The notes: a model not told the origin generated them from the sequence alone. 64,000 nucleotides of DNA from Drechmeria coniospora (GCF_001625195.1 NC_054389.1:4584520-4648519), one strand, 5' to 3'. Positions 34,601 to 47,013 are shown, numbered from the stretch's first letter. Made by a program: numbers and translations.

Positions 34601-37175
34601 GCAAGTACTAGTACGAGAGGCACTCGGGATACCCCCAAATACCCACCCAACCATGCCGCTGGCCGCTCATGCGATGGACGTGGACGGACGACAATCTTGC
34701 CATCTTCTCTGCCCCCTCGCCCCTCGCCACTCGCCTTCCACACTTGAACTGGAATCTTGCTTCCCCCTCGCCGGGCCAGCAACCAACGAGGCTGCCGGCT
34801 GGAGCTAGAGCTCGCAAGCTCCTCCGGCCTAATGCACACTTATTCCTGCCCTCCGGATCCTCTGGGAGCTCCCCATGCCGGCGGCACTGCGGGCGAAGCT
34901 CTCGAGCAGCCGACGCCCGACGCAGCAGAGGACTCTAGCTTCCCCAGGCAACCACGTGGCCCCAGGTGGCCGGCCGGCCGGTCGGTCATGGCCGCCGACT
35001 TCCAAGACAGAAAGAAGGCCACGGATGGCGAGCCCGAGTCCGTGTGCGAACTTGAGCCTGCATGAGGGACGTGCTCCAGCCCAAGACGTCTCGTCCTCCG
35101 CTCTGGCCACTCGGCTGCTTCCAACGTCGACTGCTTCTTCAATGCTGCGGAGCGCTGGCGCCTCCCCTGCGAGGTGAACTCGGCCGATGCTTGGAGCTTG
35201 GAAGCGGGTGCCTAGAGCCTCGAGCCTCGAGCCTGGAACTTCAAACGGCAGCCTCGAGCTCGGAGCCTGGCCTGGCCGGAGGCGTGGAGGCGCAAGGAGC
35301 CGGCTAGCTCGAGTGCGATTTGCTCGCCTACGAAACTCTTATTGCTACGGTGCCCATTCGAAATCGCCGTGCGGTACGGAGTACGGCAAGTACTTGCAGC
35401 GCTCCGTGCGGTGCATGCAGTCTTGCTCGCGCACTACTATACTTACTTTGCATGTACTGTACGACGAGTACGTACTGCAAGTACAGACACATCCGTGGGC
35501 TGAAAGCTTGTGGTGGGGACCTCAGCAGGTTAGCTCGTTCGCTCGCTCGTTCGTTCGCTCGTCCGCCCAGGAGCTTCATCCCCGAGCTTCCCATTGGCCC
35601 TCGGACTCGGCCATCCTTCAGCTTCCATGGCGAGTGCTTGCTCCCTGCCTGGTCCAGGTCGAAGAGGAGAGTGTGAAATGAACGAGGAGGATGGGTCATG
35701 TACATCACCGGTCCGGACATGCCTGACCAACAAAAACTCGTCGTCGCCGACACCGAAGCGCCCGCATCTCGCGACGTTGGCTGACGGGCCTAGCAGTGCT
35801 TACAAGAGCAGTGCTGGTACTTGCTCGATACCCTCGGCGGCGGCGCCAGTTTCCAGCAGTCTTCACCCGCGCATGGCATGCTCAATCCGGCGTCTCATCC
35901 ATCCCCCTCCCCACCAGCTTGGTACTTACCTGCCTCGCAACGACGTCTGGCAATCTGTACTTGCTTGCGAGTACGGGTACGAGCTTGCCTCTAGCCTATA
36001 GTACCTAGCTCCGTTGCGACTGATGGGTTGACCACCTACTATTATTATTACCTTTGCCTCTGTTTCGCTCGCATTCTTCTCCAGCTCCCCCCCCCCTCTC
36101 TCCTCTCCTCACTCCTCCACCCCCCCCCCCCTCCCCCTCCTGTCCTTATACTTTGCGGTGCTGTGCTGTACGGTTCGCGCGTGCTCGGTTGCTCTCCCGT
36201 ATTGCCCTGCTGGAGCTCTCATGTCTCCCGCACATATACACATATCCCGACCCCAACCCCGATTCCTACCACATCCCCTGTCCCTCGTCCGTATCGTATC
36301 GTGAGAACCTATCGCAGCGCAGCGCAGAGCTGCAGCTTGCACCTACACCCACCCATCCACCCACGACGACGACAAATACAGCTGCAAGTACAGCTACAAA
36401 TACGCCCGCGCATACACCTACATATACACCTACACCCGCAGTACCGATACGGTGCCTTGCCGCTCCTCGTCTCCGGCCGCTCCGTCCTTCCAGCCGCCCA
36501 TCGTCACTCGTCTGATTCATGTTCCTCCTCCCCCCAGCCTGCACCGATAGTCTCGCGTTGCTGGCAGGCAGCCGTATCAAAGGCCGCCTCGTTTGCACGG
36601 GTGCCTTGAAGACCCGGATGGCAACGGACGAGTAGTGACACTGCCCCCATCTCGTCCTACCCTCGAGACGGCTTTTCACTTTTACACTTTGCATCTGCAC
36701 CGACCTGGCCCGGTTCTGCCACGCCTACTCGTACTCTTAAAGAACTCATCCTCCAACTCATACCTCCGAATGGGCTCTGGTTGCTCGTCGAAGGATACAC
36801 ATCGCATACGCTGACACCGCGCGACACCTCCGCTCCTCCCGGATCCTGATGCTAGGAATCGTCTATCGTCTATACAGCATCACCCTCGTCAACCGTAGCT
36901 CTTGACCCCTCCACCTCCTTCACCTCCCCCCCCTTCAGCCTTTACTTCCGTATTGCACGTCCTCGTCACCTCGATCTCATCGATAGAATCCCCCTTCTCC
37001 GTTGGCCTGTCAAGTATACAATCCCTCGGCGTCGTTGACGCATGGCCAACCGAAGCCAATCTGCCGATTCCGATCCTCCAATTGACCGACTGCGCTACTC
37101 GACCGGAGCATTCCCGCCCTCGAGCTCCCCCCCCCCCGCCTTCGCTGACCTACCGCTGCGCATGGTGGGGTCAAG
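31663..37175. other. 5.5-kb region without a supported gene
   Basis: 31663-32640 is GC-rich with open frames but no conserved motif. 32640-34640 is AT-richer and motif-dense (TACTCCGTA, CAAGTACT). 34640-35760 is GC-rich with several frames of 70-160 codons lacking ATG-to-motif support. 36050-37175 is strongly pyrimidine-rich on the plus strand and is best read as promoter and long leader of the gene at 37176. A small species-specific gene could be hidden here. Confidence 0.4.
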
Positions 37176-38901
37176 ATGCCGCCTCGTTCGTCCTTGACCT
37201 CTTCCTTCTCCCTCAACGACTCCAGCAACAACGAAGTCGTCTGCCCTCTGAGTAATCGGGATGGCTCCAGCTGTCGCAAACGATGCATCGGCGTACGCAC
37301 CCCCCTCCCCCTCCTCGTTTCGTCAGGTTCCGCTTCCCTCTCCGGCAAACGACACGGGTCGGACCGTCGGCTGCATCTGCTTGCTTCTTCCTGCGTTGCG
37401 ATGCCTGGCCACCAGCAGGCGCTGACCGTCTTCCCTCTAGGAGAAGCGATATCGCTCCATGCAGGAGCATATCCGCCGCGCGCACCCGCTGCATTACATC
37501 TCCAAGCTTCCCGCCACCGAGGAGAGCTTTCTCCTCATGATCAAGACGGCCCCTCAGGAGCGTCCCAATGGTGGCCAGCCGTCATCATCGGCCGCGCCAG
37601 GCATGTTCGACCAATCCCCCGCCGTCCCGTGCGACGCTGACGATGGACGCCCGCCCGCAGGCTTGCGTGACGGGAGCAACAGCTACTATCGCGACGGCGC
37701 GAGCAATCCTGGAACGCCCCGCCATGGAGACGAGTTCACCGCCGGCGGTGGCTCCATCATGGGCACCGCGAGGGCCGCCGCCGCTCTGGCCCAGCTTCAC
37801 AACGTGAAGTCGGAGAGGGACGTGAACATGGACGGCGTACGTGACGCCCCCGCCGGCCCGCCCTCCACCAGGGGCCTTGGCCGCTCCTCTCCCCTCCAAC
37901 CGCACGACGTGCTGACATGCGGCCGTCGCCATCTACAGGGCTACACCTCCGACGTCGATGGACGGCGCCTCCCGCGGAGCTCCATCGAACTGCCTCCCCT
38001 GAACCTCCCCCACAAGGGCATTACGAGCGCCCCCTACCCGCCTCCGGGGCAGCGCGAAAACCTGCCGTCGATCATGGCCGAATCGCCGCCCGGACGCTCG
38101 TCCACGCTCCCTCCTCTCCAGCGATCCGTCGGACCCAACAGGCCTCGGAAGCAGTCGGTGACGAAGCGAGGGCGGGAGGGCCACCACAAGAAGAAGAACT
38201 CGCGAGGATCCGCCGCCGACTGGCTGCGCCGCATCCAGAACGAGGACCGGATGAGGCTGGCGGTGAGCGACCGCAAGGCCGCCTCGGCCGAGCCGTCGGC
38301 CGACTACGGGAAGCGCTGGGAGGACCTCATCGACGCCGCCGACCAAGCTGCCTCGGCGGCTGGAGACGTGGATGAAGACCGAACGCCGGTAAGAGAGCAC
38401 TCCCATCGCCTGGCGCGTGCGCGAGGTTCGCCTCGTAGGAGGCAGCGCGCTGACGGCGGCGTCGCCACGCAGATGCCCCGATCGCCCATTTCCATCCATC
38501 AGGCGTCGTTGCCGCCCCTTCACCACCACCACCACCAGCCCGGCAACTACCAGGCGTCGCCCCTGCAGCAGGCCCTGACGCCGCCGTCGTACAACCAGGA
38601 CGGCGCCGACCCCTTCCCGTCGGTCGAGAGCGGCGAGAGCGGCGAGAACTTCCACATGGGCCCGCGCGGATTGTCCGACTCGTCGCCGAGCTTCACCTCT
38701 TCGCAGCACATCCACATATACTGCGCCGCGTGCCACGGCGTCTCGCAGCTCAAAGGCTCGTACGCGTGCACCGAGTGCATCTGCGGCCTGTGCTCGGCCT
38801 GCGTCGAGATTCTCATGGCGGAGCAGGGGGCACGAAGGAAGTGCCCTCGCTGTGCGACCATCGGCGGCCGGTTCAAGCCCTTTCAGCTTGAGATTCGATG
38901 A
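37176..38901 (+). CDS. zinc-finger protein with C-terminal RING-like Cys cluster, function unknown
   Basis: Four exons are proposed, 37176-37292, 37441-37836, 37939-38388 and 38473-38901, giving 463 residues. Introns 2 and 3 (102 and 84 nt) are multiples of three without stops, but each has a GT donor, a GCTGAC branch and a CAG acceptor, so they are most likely removed; a retained form is possible. The N-terminus has CPLSNRDGSSCRKRC followed by QEHIRRAHPLHYI, a C2H2-like zinc finger. The middle is Pro/Ser-rich and disordered. The C-terminus has CAACHGVSQL, then CTECICGLCSAC and KCPRC, eight or more Cys in CxxC pairs, like a RING or zinc ribbon. This suggests a ubiquitin-ligase or nucleic-acid role, but no family member is known to me by name. 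Confidence 0.8.
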
Positions 38902-39370
38902 CGCACTCACTTACCTTCTATTGTATCTATTTCCCCCCTTTCATTTCCTTGTAGAATGGCTTTGCTGGTGTTGGACATCTGGATGCCCAACGGAACTCGC
39001 GGCGTTTCAGCACTAATATGGACGGTCAGGATGAATGGGACGATGGAGTTCGGAGTACGGGGTGCAACGATTGTTTTCTACTTTTTCTTCCTCCTCGGCG
39101 CCCTACGGTGCCGATTTGGCTTCGCATGAAGTATGGGTATCCCTACTGTGGCCGTGGCTTGGAATATTCGTGTTGTCATGTACAAACTAAGCTATACATG
39201 GCCGAGGGGCCGTTGCCGAATTCAAACGCTACGTAATTCCCAACATTTCCATGCAAACCCGCCCTTGCTGGTGGGGGGAGGGGGGGAGGAGGAGGAGAAG
39301 TATCAAATCAAACATGCCAACGCCGATGCGCCTAGGCAGCTTGCCAAAGGGACATAGACACAGAGGCAGG
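38902..39370. other. convergent intergenic region
   Basis: 470 bp between the stops of the zinc-finger gene and TLS1, presumably both 3' UTRs. A purine-rich run (GGGGGGAGGAGGAGGAG) lies near 39280. Confidence 0.5.
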
Positions 39371-40548
39371 CTAAAACCTCCTGGTAGCCTTTTCCTTTTC
39401 CTGCTTGAGCAACAGTATGTCTCGGACTGCCGCCCGTTGGTTGCGACTACCGCCAAGCTTGGGTCCCTTGAGGACATCGGAGGCGGGCTGCTGGCGGGAG
39501 GCTGGTTGTACGACCCGCTTTCTCTGCCGACGCTGGGCCATTTCGTCGTAGTATTGCTGACGGAATTGTTCGGCCATGCGATCGTCGGCAGACATGTCAT
39601 CGCCCGGGGCGGTGGATTGTGTCGCAGACTGCGTCGGGGTGACGTCGTACACGTCGACTGCCACGAGGGAGGGGACGTTGCGTTAGCGCGAGAAGTAGAG
39701 CATACTCTCAAGAAAAAAGTGGCGAGCACGTACGTCTGTTTTCGTGAAGGAACTGGTCGACGAGCTGGTCGCGCTTCATATCTTCGCTGGTGCGCCTGTT
39801 GCGGGGGCGGCGCGGCTTTGTCGAGGGGTCGCCGATGCGACGCGGCCTGTCGGAGCTTTCGCTGCGCTCGGATCGAACTGGCACATCGACCTCGAGAAGC
39901 CTGCCGTGCTTGGTCGGCTGGGAAGTTGTCGTCGTCGTCGTCGTCGTCATCGATATTGGTGGTTGGGGGGAGGTAGCCTCGGCGGCGGCGGAGGGGTCAC
40001 CGGCTCGGTGGCGGCTCGAGAGGCGGGATTCTACGTACTCTGCCCTGGGAATAGTCAGCGCAGGGCGGCGCGAGAGGGGGTACGGGACTGGACGGATCGG
40101 TCGTCGAGGAGCACGGCACATACATGTGCTTCGCGTTGAGAGAGGCCACGAGGCCTGTTTGGGGCGTGAAGCGCTTGCTGATACCCCCGAGGATGACGTG
40201 GCCTCTGTCCTCGGGGTCTACATCGAGATCGTTGTCGCCGTGGGTGCGGTTCGCACCATCATGGCCACCGTTGTCGGGGAAGGCCTTGCGAGGACGGAAG
40301 AGGCGACCGCGACGGGCGTTGCGCAATTGGACGGCGGCGAGGGCGACGGCTGAGGATCCGTCATCTTTATCGTCGTCCTTGCCGTCGTCCTGACCATCAT
40401 CCTTCACGTGCGAGCTCGCAAGGGTGAGCAAGTCGTCGTCGTTGCTGTTGTCATAGGTTGTCGTTCGCTGACGGTAGCCAGCCTTGCGCTTCTTGCTGGT
40501 GCGGAAGCGGACGATGGCTTCCGAGCCGTCGGGCGCAGAGATTTCCAT
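39371..40548 (-). CDS. TLS1: TLS1 / C9orf78 (Hep59) family splicing factor
   Basis: Three exons on the minus strand, 40548-40124, 40044-39734 and 39657-39371, give 340 residues. The conserved order is VRFRTSKKRKAGYRQR near the start, then LAAVQLRNARRGRLFRPRK, LNAKHMAEYVESRLSS across intron 1, DQLVDQFLHENRLDVYDVTP across intron 2, and the C-terminus DILLLKQEKEKATRRF. Both junctions restore these blocks exactly. The family includes human C9orf78 and fission yeast Tls1, which bind the spliceosomal helicase Brr2 and influence splicing of selected introns, telomeric genes among them. It is rich in charged, disordered sequence and nuclear. Confidence 0.9.
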
Positions 40549-41008
40549 GGCCGCCGGGTATGGGTGTGTTCCTGTGACTGCCTGTACTGCCAGCGCTGCC
40601 AGGCGAGGGCGAGGCCATGCGAATGGAGGGGGCGGAAGATGAGGGGAGAAGGTGGAAGTTGAGGTCCGGCAGCGCGCTCGTTGACTGATGGGGTTCGGCT
40701 CGGGTTCGGGTGGTGGGGAATGTTTGTTCCATCGCCGACCGGTGACGCAGCCAAGCCAGGGCAGGCAATAGCGACCGACGGCACTTGCTCGCCCCGGGGT
40801 ATGCGGTAATTACGGGGCAGGCACAGTGCCGAGCAGGGAAGTCAGGGAAGTGGTTGGCACCTTCCCGCACCCGGCCCAAGGAGAGCATTGCCCACCTACT
40901 CCGCACAGCTAGCCAGTAAGCCCTCAAGGCGGCAGCTAGCTGGTGGGCGGTGGGTGGTTGCCGTCTGCTCAACCATCCTCCATATCATCCCTAGAGTTAT
41001 CCATAATC
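40549..41008. promoter_or_regulatory. short bidirectional promoter region
   Basis: Only 460 bp separate the ATG codons of TLS1 (minus) and the acylphosphatase (plus), so the two must share upstream control DNA. GC-rich; no specific site was identified. Confidence 0.5.
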
Positions 41009-41574
41009 ATGGCTCAACGAGTAGGTATACTGTTGAACACCCCTGGATATCCGACGCCATGACTGACGTATTTTGGCAGCTCTACTTTGTCGCTCACGGT
41101 GGTGTCGTTCAAGGTGCGCCCTGCACCATGCCTCCTCCATCTCTCGGAGCCGCTGACACTTGGTTTCCTTGTATGCAGGCGTCGGCTTCCGGTAGGCACA
41201 TTCATAACCTTTGCCCGTAGATGGATCCCAGGATAGGCCCCGCCGCGGCCGCGTGCATCGTTCTGACGCTCGAGAAAGAGTATTTACGAGGCAAAAGGCC
41301 CGAGAGTGTGGTATCACGGGTTGGTGCAGAAACACGACCGACAACAAAGCACGTCTTTCCTCGCCTCGCCCCCTCTGCATGTGGTGCTCGAGCTTGCCCA
41401 GAGCTTGGCCGCTGACCGCTGCAGGTCGAGGGAGAGGCCCAAGGCGAAGACGAGGCGCTCGCTCGATTCTTCAAGCATGTTGACAACGGGCCGTCTCATG
41501 CCACCGTTGTTCGGCTTACCAAGGAGCATCGGGACCTTGTCGAGGGAGAGGCCGACTTCAGCGTCCGCCATTGA
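41009..41574 (+). CDS. acylphosphatase, five exons with 12- and 13-nt micro-exons
   Basis: Exons 41009-41020 (12 nt), 41080-41113, 41179-41191 (13 nt), 41279-41348 and 41425-41574 join to 92 residues, the normal length. The start becomes MAQRLYFVAHGGVVQGVGFR: the family signature with catalytic Arg at 20. GITGWCRNTTDNK follows with catalytic Asn at 38, then VEGEAQGEDEALARFF and the C-terminal LVEGEADFSV. Acylphosphatases are small cytosolic ferredoxin-fold enzymes that hydrolyse acyl phosphates such as 1,3-bisphosphoglycerate. Intron 4 appears to begin with GC (GCACGT), since no GT donor keeps the frame; intron 3 has a good TTCTGAC branch. Less than half of the gene is coding and no long frame exists, so it is easily overlooked. 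Confidence 0.9.
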
Positions 41575-41731
41575 TTCATTCTACTTCAAACTGCAGGCCA
41601 TACCTTGCTTCAAAAATCTCAACCGAAGCCCAGCCGAAAGCGGCTTCGCATTCTTGACCACCCACCCCCCCCCCCCTCGCGTCCGTGGCCTGAAGCTGCC
41701 CAGAGACCCTTTCAACAACCGACCATCTGGT

Positions 41732-44659
41732 TCAGAACCCCCGTCCCCGTCGCTTGGCGATCGGCTTCTTCACTGCCCCCTGCGTGACAAATTTCTTGCC
41801 CTCGGAACTCGTCTTGGCCGTTTTATTCATGGCTCGTTCCTCCTCGGCCCGCTTGCGCTCCTCCTCGCGACGCTTGTCCTCGGCCATCTTCGCCTCAATC
41901 TCCATGCGGCGGTTGAATTCCGTCTCCGTCACACGCTTCTCCCTCGCCGAGTACCCCTTTTCCTTGACAGAGTAAAAGACGCCGCCGAGATCGGCGAGCC
42001 AGTGTGGGTCCACGGCCGTGACGGTCGAGACGTACACCTTGGACGTCAGGATGAGCTCGTGGTAGACGACGTAGTCGGGCGGGTGGCCGGCGTAGAGCGC
42101 GCTCGTCGGGTGCAGCTGCACCGCCACGTTCGTCCGGAGGTTGATGTACTCGCCCGACCCCTTGTGCTTGGCCGCCTGGTGGTAGTAGCCGGAGCAGATG
42201 CAGCGCCGGATCACGTCCCAGTCGATGCCGCAGCTCCGCAGCTCCATTTTCTGCATCTTGACAATGTCCAGAAGCTGCTCTCGGATCTCCTTCGCTCGCC
42301 GGAGGGACTTGGCGTGGAGGAAGTGCTTGATGCACCAGCCGTCCGAGTATCCGTTCGCCCGCCAGGCCTGGTAGACTTGCAGGTACGTCAGGTGGTCCGA
42401 CTCGTGCACCCAGAACTTCTCCCGCTGCGCGTCCGCCTCGTCCTGCCGCTCCTTGGGCCGGTAGAAGACGTTGGGCACCGAGAGCATCGAGACGATCGTC
42501 ATCATCTCCTCGCTGCAGCCGTGTTCCTCCGCCGTGATGAGGATCTTGGCGAGCGAGGGGTCCATCGGGAACGCGCTCATCTTTCGGCCGAGCTCCGTCA
42601 GCTCGCCGAGGTTGTCGAGCGCGCCCAGCGCCCAGAGGTCGAACATGGACGTCGAGATGGTGTCCTGGGGCGGCGGGTCCATGAAGTCAAAGTCGAGCAG
42701 GTCCTTGACGCCGAGCGACTTGAGCATGAGCACCGTGTTCGAGAGGTTCGTCCGCTGGATCTCGGGGATGGTCTGGAGGTAGAGCTCCTCCTTGAACGCC
42801 TTCTCCGTGTACAGCCGGAAGGCCTTGCCCGGGCCCGTTCGCCCGGCCCGCCCGGACCGCTGCGACCCGTTCGCCTGCGAGATGGGCGTCACCTGAAGCG
42901 TGTCCATGCCCATCTTGGGGTTGTAGACCTTCATCTTGGAGTAGCCGGCGTCGACGACGTACTTGATGCCGTCGACCGTCAAGCTCGTCTCGGCAATGTT
43001 GGTCGCCACGATGCACTTGCGCACCCCCGGCGCCGCCCGGTCGAAGATTTTGGCCTGGAGATCGGCCGGCATCTGGCTGTAGATGGGCAGGATGCTGAGT
43101 TCGGGCGGGTCGTTGAGCGCGTCGAGCCGCTTCTGCACGAGCTCGCACGTGATCTCGATGTCCTCCTGACCCGTCATGAAGACGAGAATGTCGCCGGCAT
43201 CCATCGACACGTGGATGGCCAGCACCTGCTGCACCGCTTGGTCGACGTAGTCCTCGACCGGCGACCTGTGAAACATGACGTCGACGGGGAAGGTCCTTCC
43301 GGGGATCGTGAACTCGGGCGCGCCGCCGAAGAAGTCGGAGAAGCGCTTCGCGTTCATCGTCGCCGACGTGACGATGAGCTTGATGTCGCGCCGCCTCTGG
43401 AGAATCTTCTTGAAGAGTCCCATGAGGATGTCGGTGTTCAGCGCCCGCTCATGCGCTTCGTCCATGATGATGCACGAGTACCGGCCGAGGTCCGGTTCGT
43501 TGAGCGACTCCCGCAGCAGGACGCCGTCCGTCATGTACTTGATGACCGTCTCCTTGCTCGTGCAGTCCTCGAAGCGGATCGCGTAACCGACGGTGCTGCC
43601 GAGCCTGACCTCCATCTCCTCGGCCACCCGCTTCGCCACGCTCATGGCCGCCACGCGTCGAGGTTGCGTGCAGCCGATCATGCCGCCCCGTCCGTAGCCG
43701 TCTTCGTGAAGGAACTGGGTCAGCTGCGTTGTCTTGCCCGAGCCCGTCTCGCCCACCACGATGATCACTTGGTTCTCTCGGATGACGCGAAGCAGCTCCT
43801 CGCGGACGGCAAACGCCGGGAGGTACTCGCGCTGCTCGCGAAGCGTCTTGCTCTGGCTGAAATCGCTCGCCCCTTCCGCCTTCTTCATGTGCTCGCTGAA
43901 CTTGTTGCCTTTCCGCTCCGACTTGAGCCCGTCCTCCTCGCCCGGAACCGGCAGCGCGCTGTCCCCGTCCTCGTCCTTGGCGCCCATGATGTTGCCGAGC
44001 GTCGTGCCGGCGATGCTCGTCGCCTGCTGCGCCTGCCGCTGCCGCTCCCGCTGCTGACGGGCTTCCTTGACCACCCTGCTCCCCTTTCTGCTGAAGACGG
44101 CCATGTCGCTCTGGTAGTCTCTCACGGCCGGAACCGGCTCGAGCTGCTTCGTGAAGATGGTGCGCCCGTCCAGGAAGGGGGGCCGCAGGTCGTGGACGAG
44201 GAGATGGATGCGAGACGCCTCCTCGTCGTCAAAGTCGGATGCCATATCCCTGCGCTGCGCGACGCCGGACACGAGCATCCGGTTCGTCTCCCATGCGTCG
44301 TTTTCCTTCCTCCGCTGCTCCTGCCTCGCATCGTATCGGCTCGACATCTTCTCCGCCTTCGCCTTTTCCTCATGCGCGTTTTCGAACGACGAGATTTCGT
44401 ACGAGGAGAAAGGGTTGTGGGCGTCGTCGCCAAACGTGTGGCCGCCGAACTCGTCACCTCCGTACCAGTCCCGATCGAGTACCAGCGCATCATGGTCCGT
44501 CGGTTCCGCCTCCTTCGGCTCTCCCGAAGGCGTTGGGGGGTATTGGGACCGGGATCGAGGCGTCGATCCTCGAGACTCGCCCGGTTTTCTTTGCGTCCAT
44601 GCAGGCTCCAACCTTCGCCGCTTGGGGTTGTAGCCGTTGGCGTCTCTGTCACCGGCCAT
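41732..44659 (-). CDS. PRP16: DEAH-box pre-mRNA splicing helicase PRP16 (DHX38)
   Basis: An uninterrupted frame of 975 residues on the minus strand. Motif [11 protein letters not shown] lies at 303-312, motif Ia [19 protein letters not shown] at 400-403, motif III TSATMN, and motif [14 protein letters not shown]. The winged-helix, ratchet and OB-fold parts follow ([18 protein letters not shown]). The N-terminal region ([31 protein letters not shown]) is specific for Prp16 rather than Prp2, Prp22 or Prp43. Prp16 remodels the spliceosome after the first step, using ATP to pull on RNA. The chain ends in a Lys/Arg-rich tail. I chose the ATG at 44659 ([17 protein letters not shown]); a 24-residue longer start at 44731 looks unlike the family. 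High GC creates a 1198-codon open frame on the other strand, which is a shadow. Confidence 0.96.
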   Translation of the reverse strand: MAGDRDANGYNPKRRRLEPAWTQRKPGESRGSTPRSRSQYPPTPSGEPKEAEPTDHDALVLDRDWYGGDEFGGHTFGDDAHNPFSSYEISSFENAHEEKAKAEKMSSRYDARQEQRRKENDAWETNRMLVSGVAQRRDMASDFDDEEASRIHLLVHDLRPPFLDGRTIFTKQLEPVPAVRDYQSDMAVFSRKGSRVVKEARQQRERQRQAQQATSIAGTTLGNIMGAKDEDGDSALPVPGEEDGLKSERKGNKFSEHMKKAEGASDFSQSKTLREQREYLPAFAVREELLRVIRENQVIIVVGETGSGKTTQLTQFLHEDGYGRGGMIGCTQPRRVAAMSVAKRVAEEMEVRLGSTVGYAIRFEDCTSKETVIKYMTDGVLLRESLNEPDLGRYSCIIMDEAHERALNTDILMGLFKKILQRRRDIKLIVTSATMNAKRFSDFFGGAPEFTIPGRTFPVDVMFHRSPVEDYVDQAVQQVLAIHVSMDAGDILVFMTGQEDIEITCELVQKRLDALNDPPELSILPIYSQMPADLQAKIFDRAAPGVRKCIVATNIAETSLTVDGIKYVVDAGYSKMKVYNPKMGMDTLQVTPISQANGSQRSGRAGRTGPGKAFRLYTEKAFKEELYLQTIPEIQRTNLSNTVLMLKSLGVKDLLDFDFMDPPPQDTISTSMFDLWALGALDNLGELTELGRKMSAFPMDPSLAKILITAEEHGCSEEMMTIVSMLSVPNVFYRPKERQDEADAQREKFWVHESDHLTYLQVYQAWRANGYSDGWCIKHFLHAKSLRRAKEIREQLLDIVKMQKMELRSCGIDWDVIRRCICSGYYHQAAKHKGSGEYINLRTNVAVQLHPTSALYAGHPPDYVVYHELILTSKVYVSTVTAVDPHWLADLGGVFYSVKEKGYSAREKRVTETEFNRRMEIEAKMAEDKRREEERKRAEEERAMNKTAKTSSEGKKFVTQGAVKKPIAKRRGRGF

Positions 44660-45156
44660 GATGGATTCGTGTCGATGTCGACGCGGCGCGAGCTCCGTGA
44701 CGAGGCTGGGCTGATGCCTCCCCACGATCACTGTCTGCCGTCGTCAAGCTTGACCAAGGTTGAGCGCGGTAGATTACTGGACAGCGACATACGTGTAGGC
44801 GTACATGGGAGTTGTGTGGCGGAAAGTGTTCAAAGTATGCTGTACATACGTATGCGCGTGCAAGTTTGCCAATGTAAGTACGGTGCTCTGTACGGTATTT
44901 AGTTGTAGGTGTACGCCATCACGCAAGTACATTATGGAGCACGACGATGATGCCACTGAAAGGGGGACAGACCGGAACATGTGCACCCAAGTTTTTCCGG
45001 TGACTGGCTTGGTTGGTGACGCTAAAGGTGTGGTGTGCCTTATCGATAAACCCCACTACGCGAAATTTTTGGGTCGTGCCGCCGCCATACGACGTCGAGC
45101 ATGACCTTGGCGGTGGAAGATTTGGATTGTCACCCAAACACAGCCGACCCAACACA
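44660..45156. promoter_or_regulatory. bidirectional region between PRP16 and PWP1
   Basis: 497 bp divergent spacer, AT-richer in the middle (44820-44940, with GTACGGT and CAAGTAC motifs). It must hold both promoters. No specific factor site was recognised. Confidence 0.5.
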
Positions 45157-46853
45157 ATGTCCATGATCACTGCGGCGCAATGGGTTCCTCGGGGCTTCGC
45201 GGCCCCGTTTCCCAAAAGGTACACTCTGGATGAGGAGGAGTATGGAAGGATAGCGGAGCTGGCCAAGCTCAAGCTGGGCGACGCCGAGGAGGAACTGCAG
45301 AATGCACAAAAGGACGGACAGGACCTGGATGAGGATGAGGACGACGATGAAGACGACGATGAGGATGAGGCGGAAGACAAGATGCACGTGGAGAAGGATA
45401 CATCGAATAACAAGGCTAGGTGGGTGGCGTTTGCGTCCGCATTTACGGATGACGAATTGATCTCTGACCGCCCCTACGCAGCGTCGACGATGACGATCTC
45501 AAAGAGTACGATCTGGACCACTACGATGACGATGACGACGACGAGCGACAATCCGGAGGCCAGAGCATGAGCATGTTTGGATCCACGAAATCTCTCGCCT
45601 ACTACGAGTCGAACAACGATGACCCTTACATCACGCTCAAGGGCGACGATGCCGACGACGAGGACCGAGAAGATCTTCAAATATTGGCGACGGACAACCT
45701 CATCTTGTCAGCCAAGGTCGAGGATGAGATGGCGCACCTCGAGGTGTACGTGTACGAGGATGACGGCGACAACCTCTACGTCCACCACGACATCATGCTC
45801 CCGGCGATCCCGCTCAGCCTCGAGTGGCTCGACACGGTCAACAACGCCAACGGGCCGGGAAGCTACGTCGCCGTGGGAACGATGGATCCGGACATTGAAA
45901 TCTGGGACCTCGATACCATGGACTGCATGTACCCAAACGCCATTCTCGGGCCCGGCGCAAGCGCAGGCGCGGACGAGAAGAAGCTGAAGAAGAGGAAAAA
46001 GAGCAAGAAGGCTCACTCGGAGTATCACGTCGACGCCGTCCTCTCGCTGGCGGCCAACCGGAAGCATCGCAACCTGCTGGCCTCGGCCTCGGCCGACAAG
46101 ACGATCAAGCTCTGGGACGTCAACACGGCCAAGTGCGCCAAGTCGTACTCGTACCACACCGACAAGGTGTGCTCCTTGGCCTGGCACGCGACGGAACCGA
46201 CGGTGCTGCTGAGCGGGAGCTACGACCGGACGATTGTCGTGGCCGACATGAGGGCGCCGGACGCAAAGGTGCCGAGATGGGGCGTCGAGAGCGACGTGGA
46301 GAACGTGCGATGGGATCCGCACGACAGCAACTACTTCTTCGCGTCGACGGAGAACGGCGCGATTCACTACCACGACATCCGAAAGGCGCCGGCGAAGCCG
46401 GAGTCGACCAAGTCTGTGTGGACGTTGCAGGCGCACGACGAGTCCGTCTCGTCCTTTGACATCAACAGCATCGTGCCCGGCTACATGGCGACGGGATCGA
46501 CGGACAGGACGGTCAAGCTATGGAACATCACGCCGACGGGGCCGTCGATGGTTGTGGCGCGCAACCTCGACGTCGGCAAGGTGTTTGCGACGACGTTTGC
46601 GCCGGACGCCGAGGTCGCCTTCCGGCTGGCCGTCGCCGGCAGCTCGGGAAGCATGCACGTGTGGGATACGAGCACGAACCCCGGCGTCCGGGCCGCCTTT
46701 GCGCAAAAGGTCCCGGCGCTCAAGGAGGAGGCGGCCGAGGATCGGCTGATCGGTGTCGAGGACGACGACAGCAGCTCGAGCGACGAGGAGGAGGAGGAGG
46801 GTCAGGGTCAGGGCCAGGGACAGGAGGACGGGGAGTCGATGGATGAAGATTAA
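45157..46853 (+). CDS. PWP1: WD40 ribosome-biogenesis protein PWP1
   Basis: Exons 45157-45419 and 45482-46853 give 544 residues. The N-terminus MSMITAAQWVPRGFAAPFPK with RYTLDEEEYGRIAELAKLKL is specific for Pwp1. Acidic stretches follow on both sides of the 62-nt intron, then SLAYYESNNDDPYITLKG and a WD40 propeller, for example LLASASADKTIKLWDVN, VLLSGSYDRTIVVADMR and MATGSTDRTVKLWNI. The C-terminus is an acidic Glu/Gly/Gln tail. Pwp1 is a nucleolar 60S-assembly factor involved in 25S/5.8S rRNA processing and is linked to nutrient signalling in other eukaryotes. Splicing joins NNKAS to VDDDDLKEYD with phases in agreement. Confidence 0.94.
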
Positions 46854-47013
46854 GGGGTAGGCAGGGTCCTGCGTGTGGGAATTTCCTTTGCGTAGCTGCA
46901 CTGCTCATGGACGGGTGACGGTCATCACGAACCGCTTGAAGCACATGACTACTCGGCATTCAGTATTTCGTCGCTTGTCAAGGAATTTGGCTACGGATTG
47001 GCTATGGATACAG

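Noticed and set aside
41306..44902. 1198-codon open frame on the plus strand
   Set aside because: It lies antisense to PRP16 and over the acylphosphatase; Arg/Leu/His-rich nonsense produced by GC-rich codon bias.
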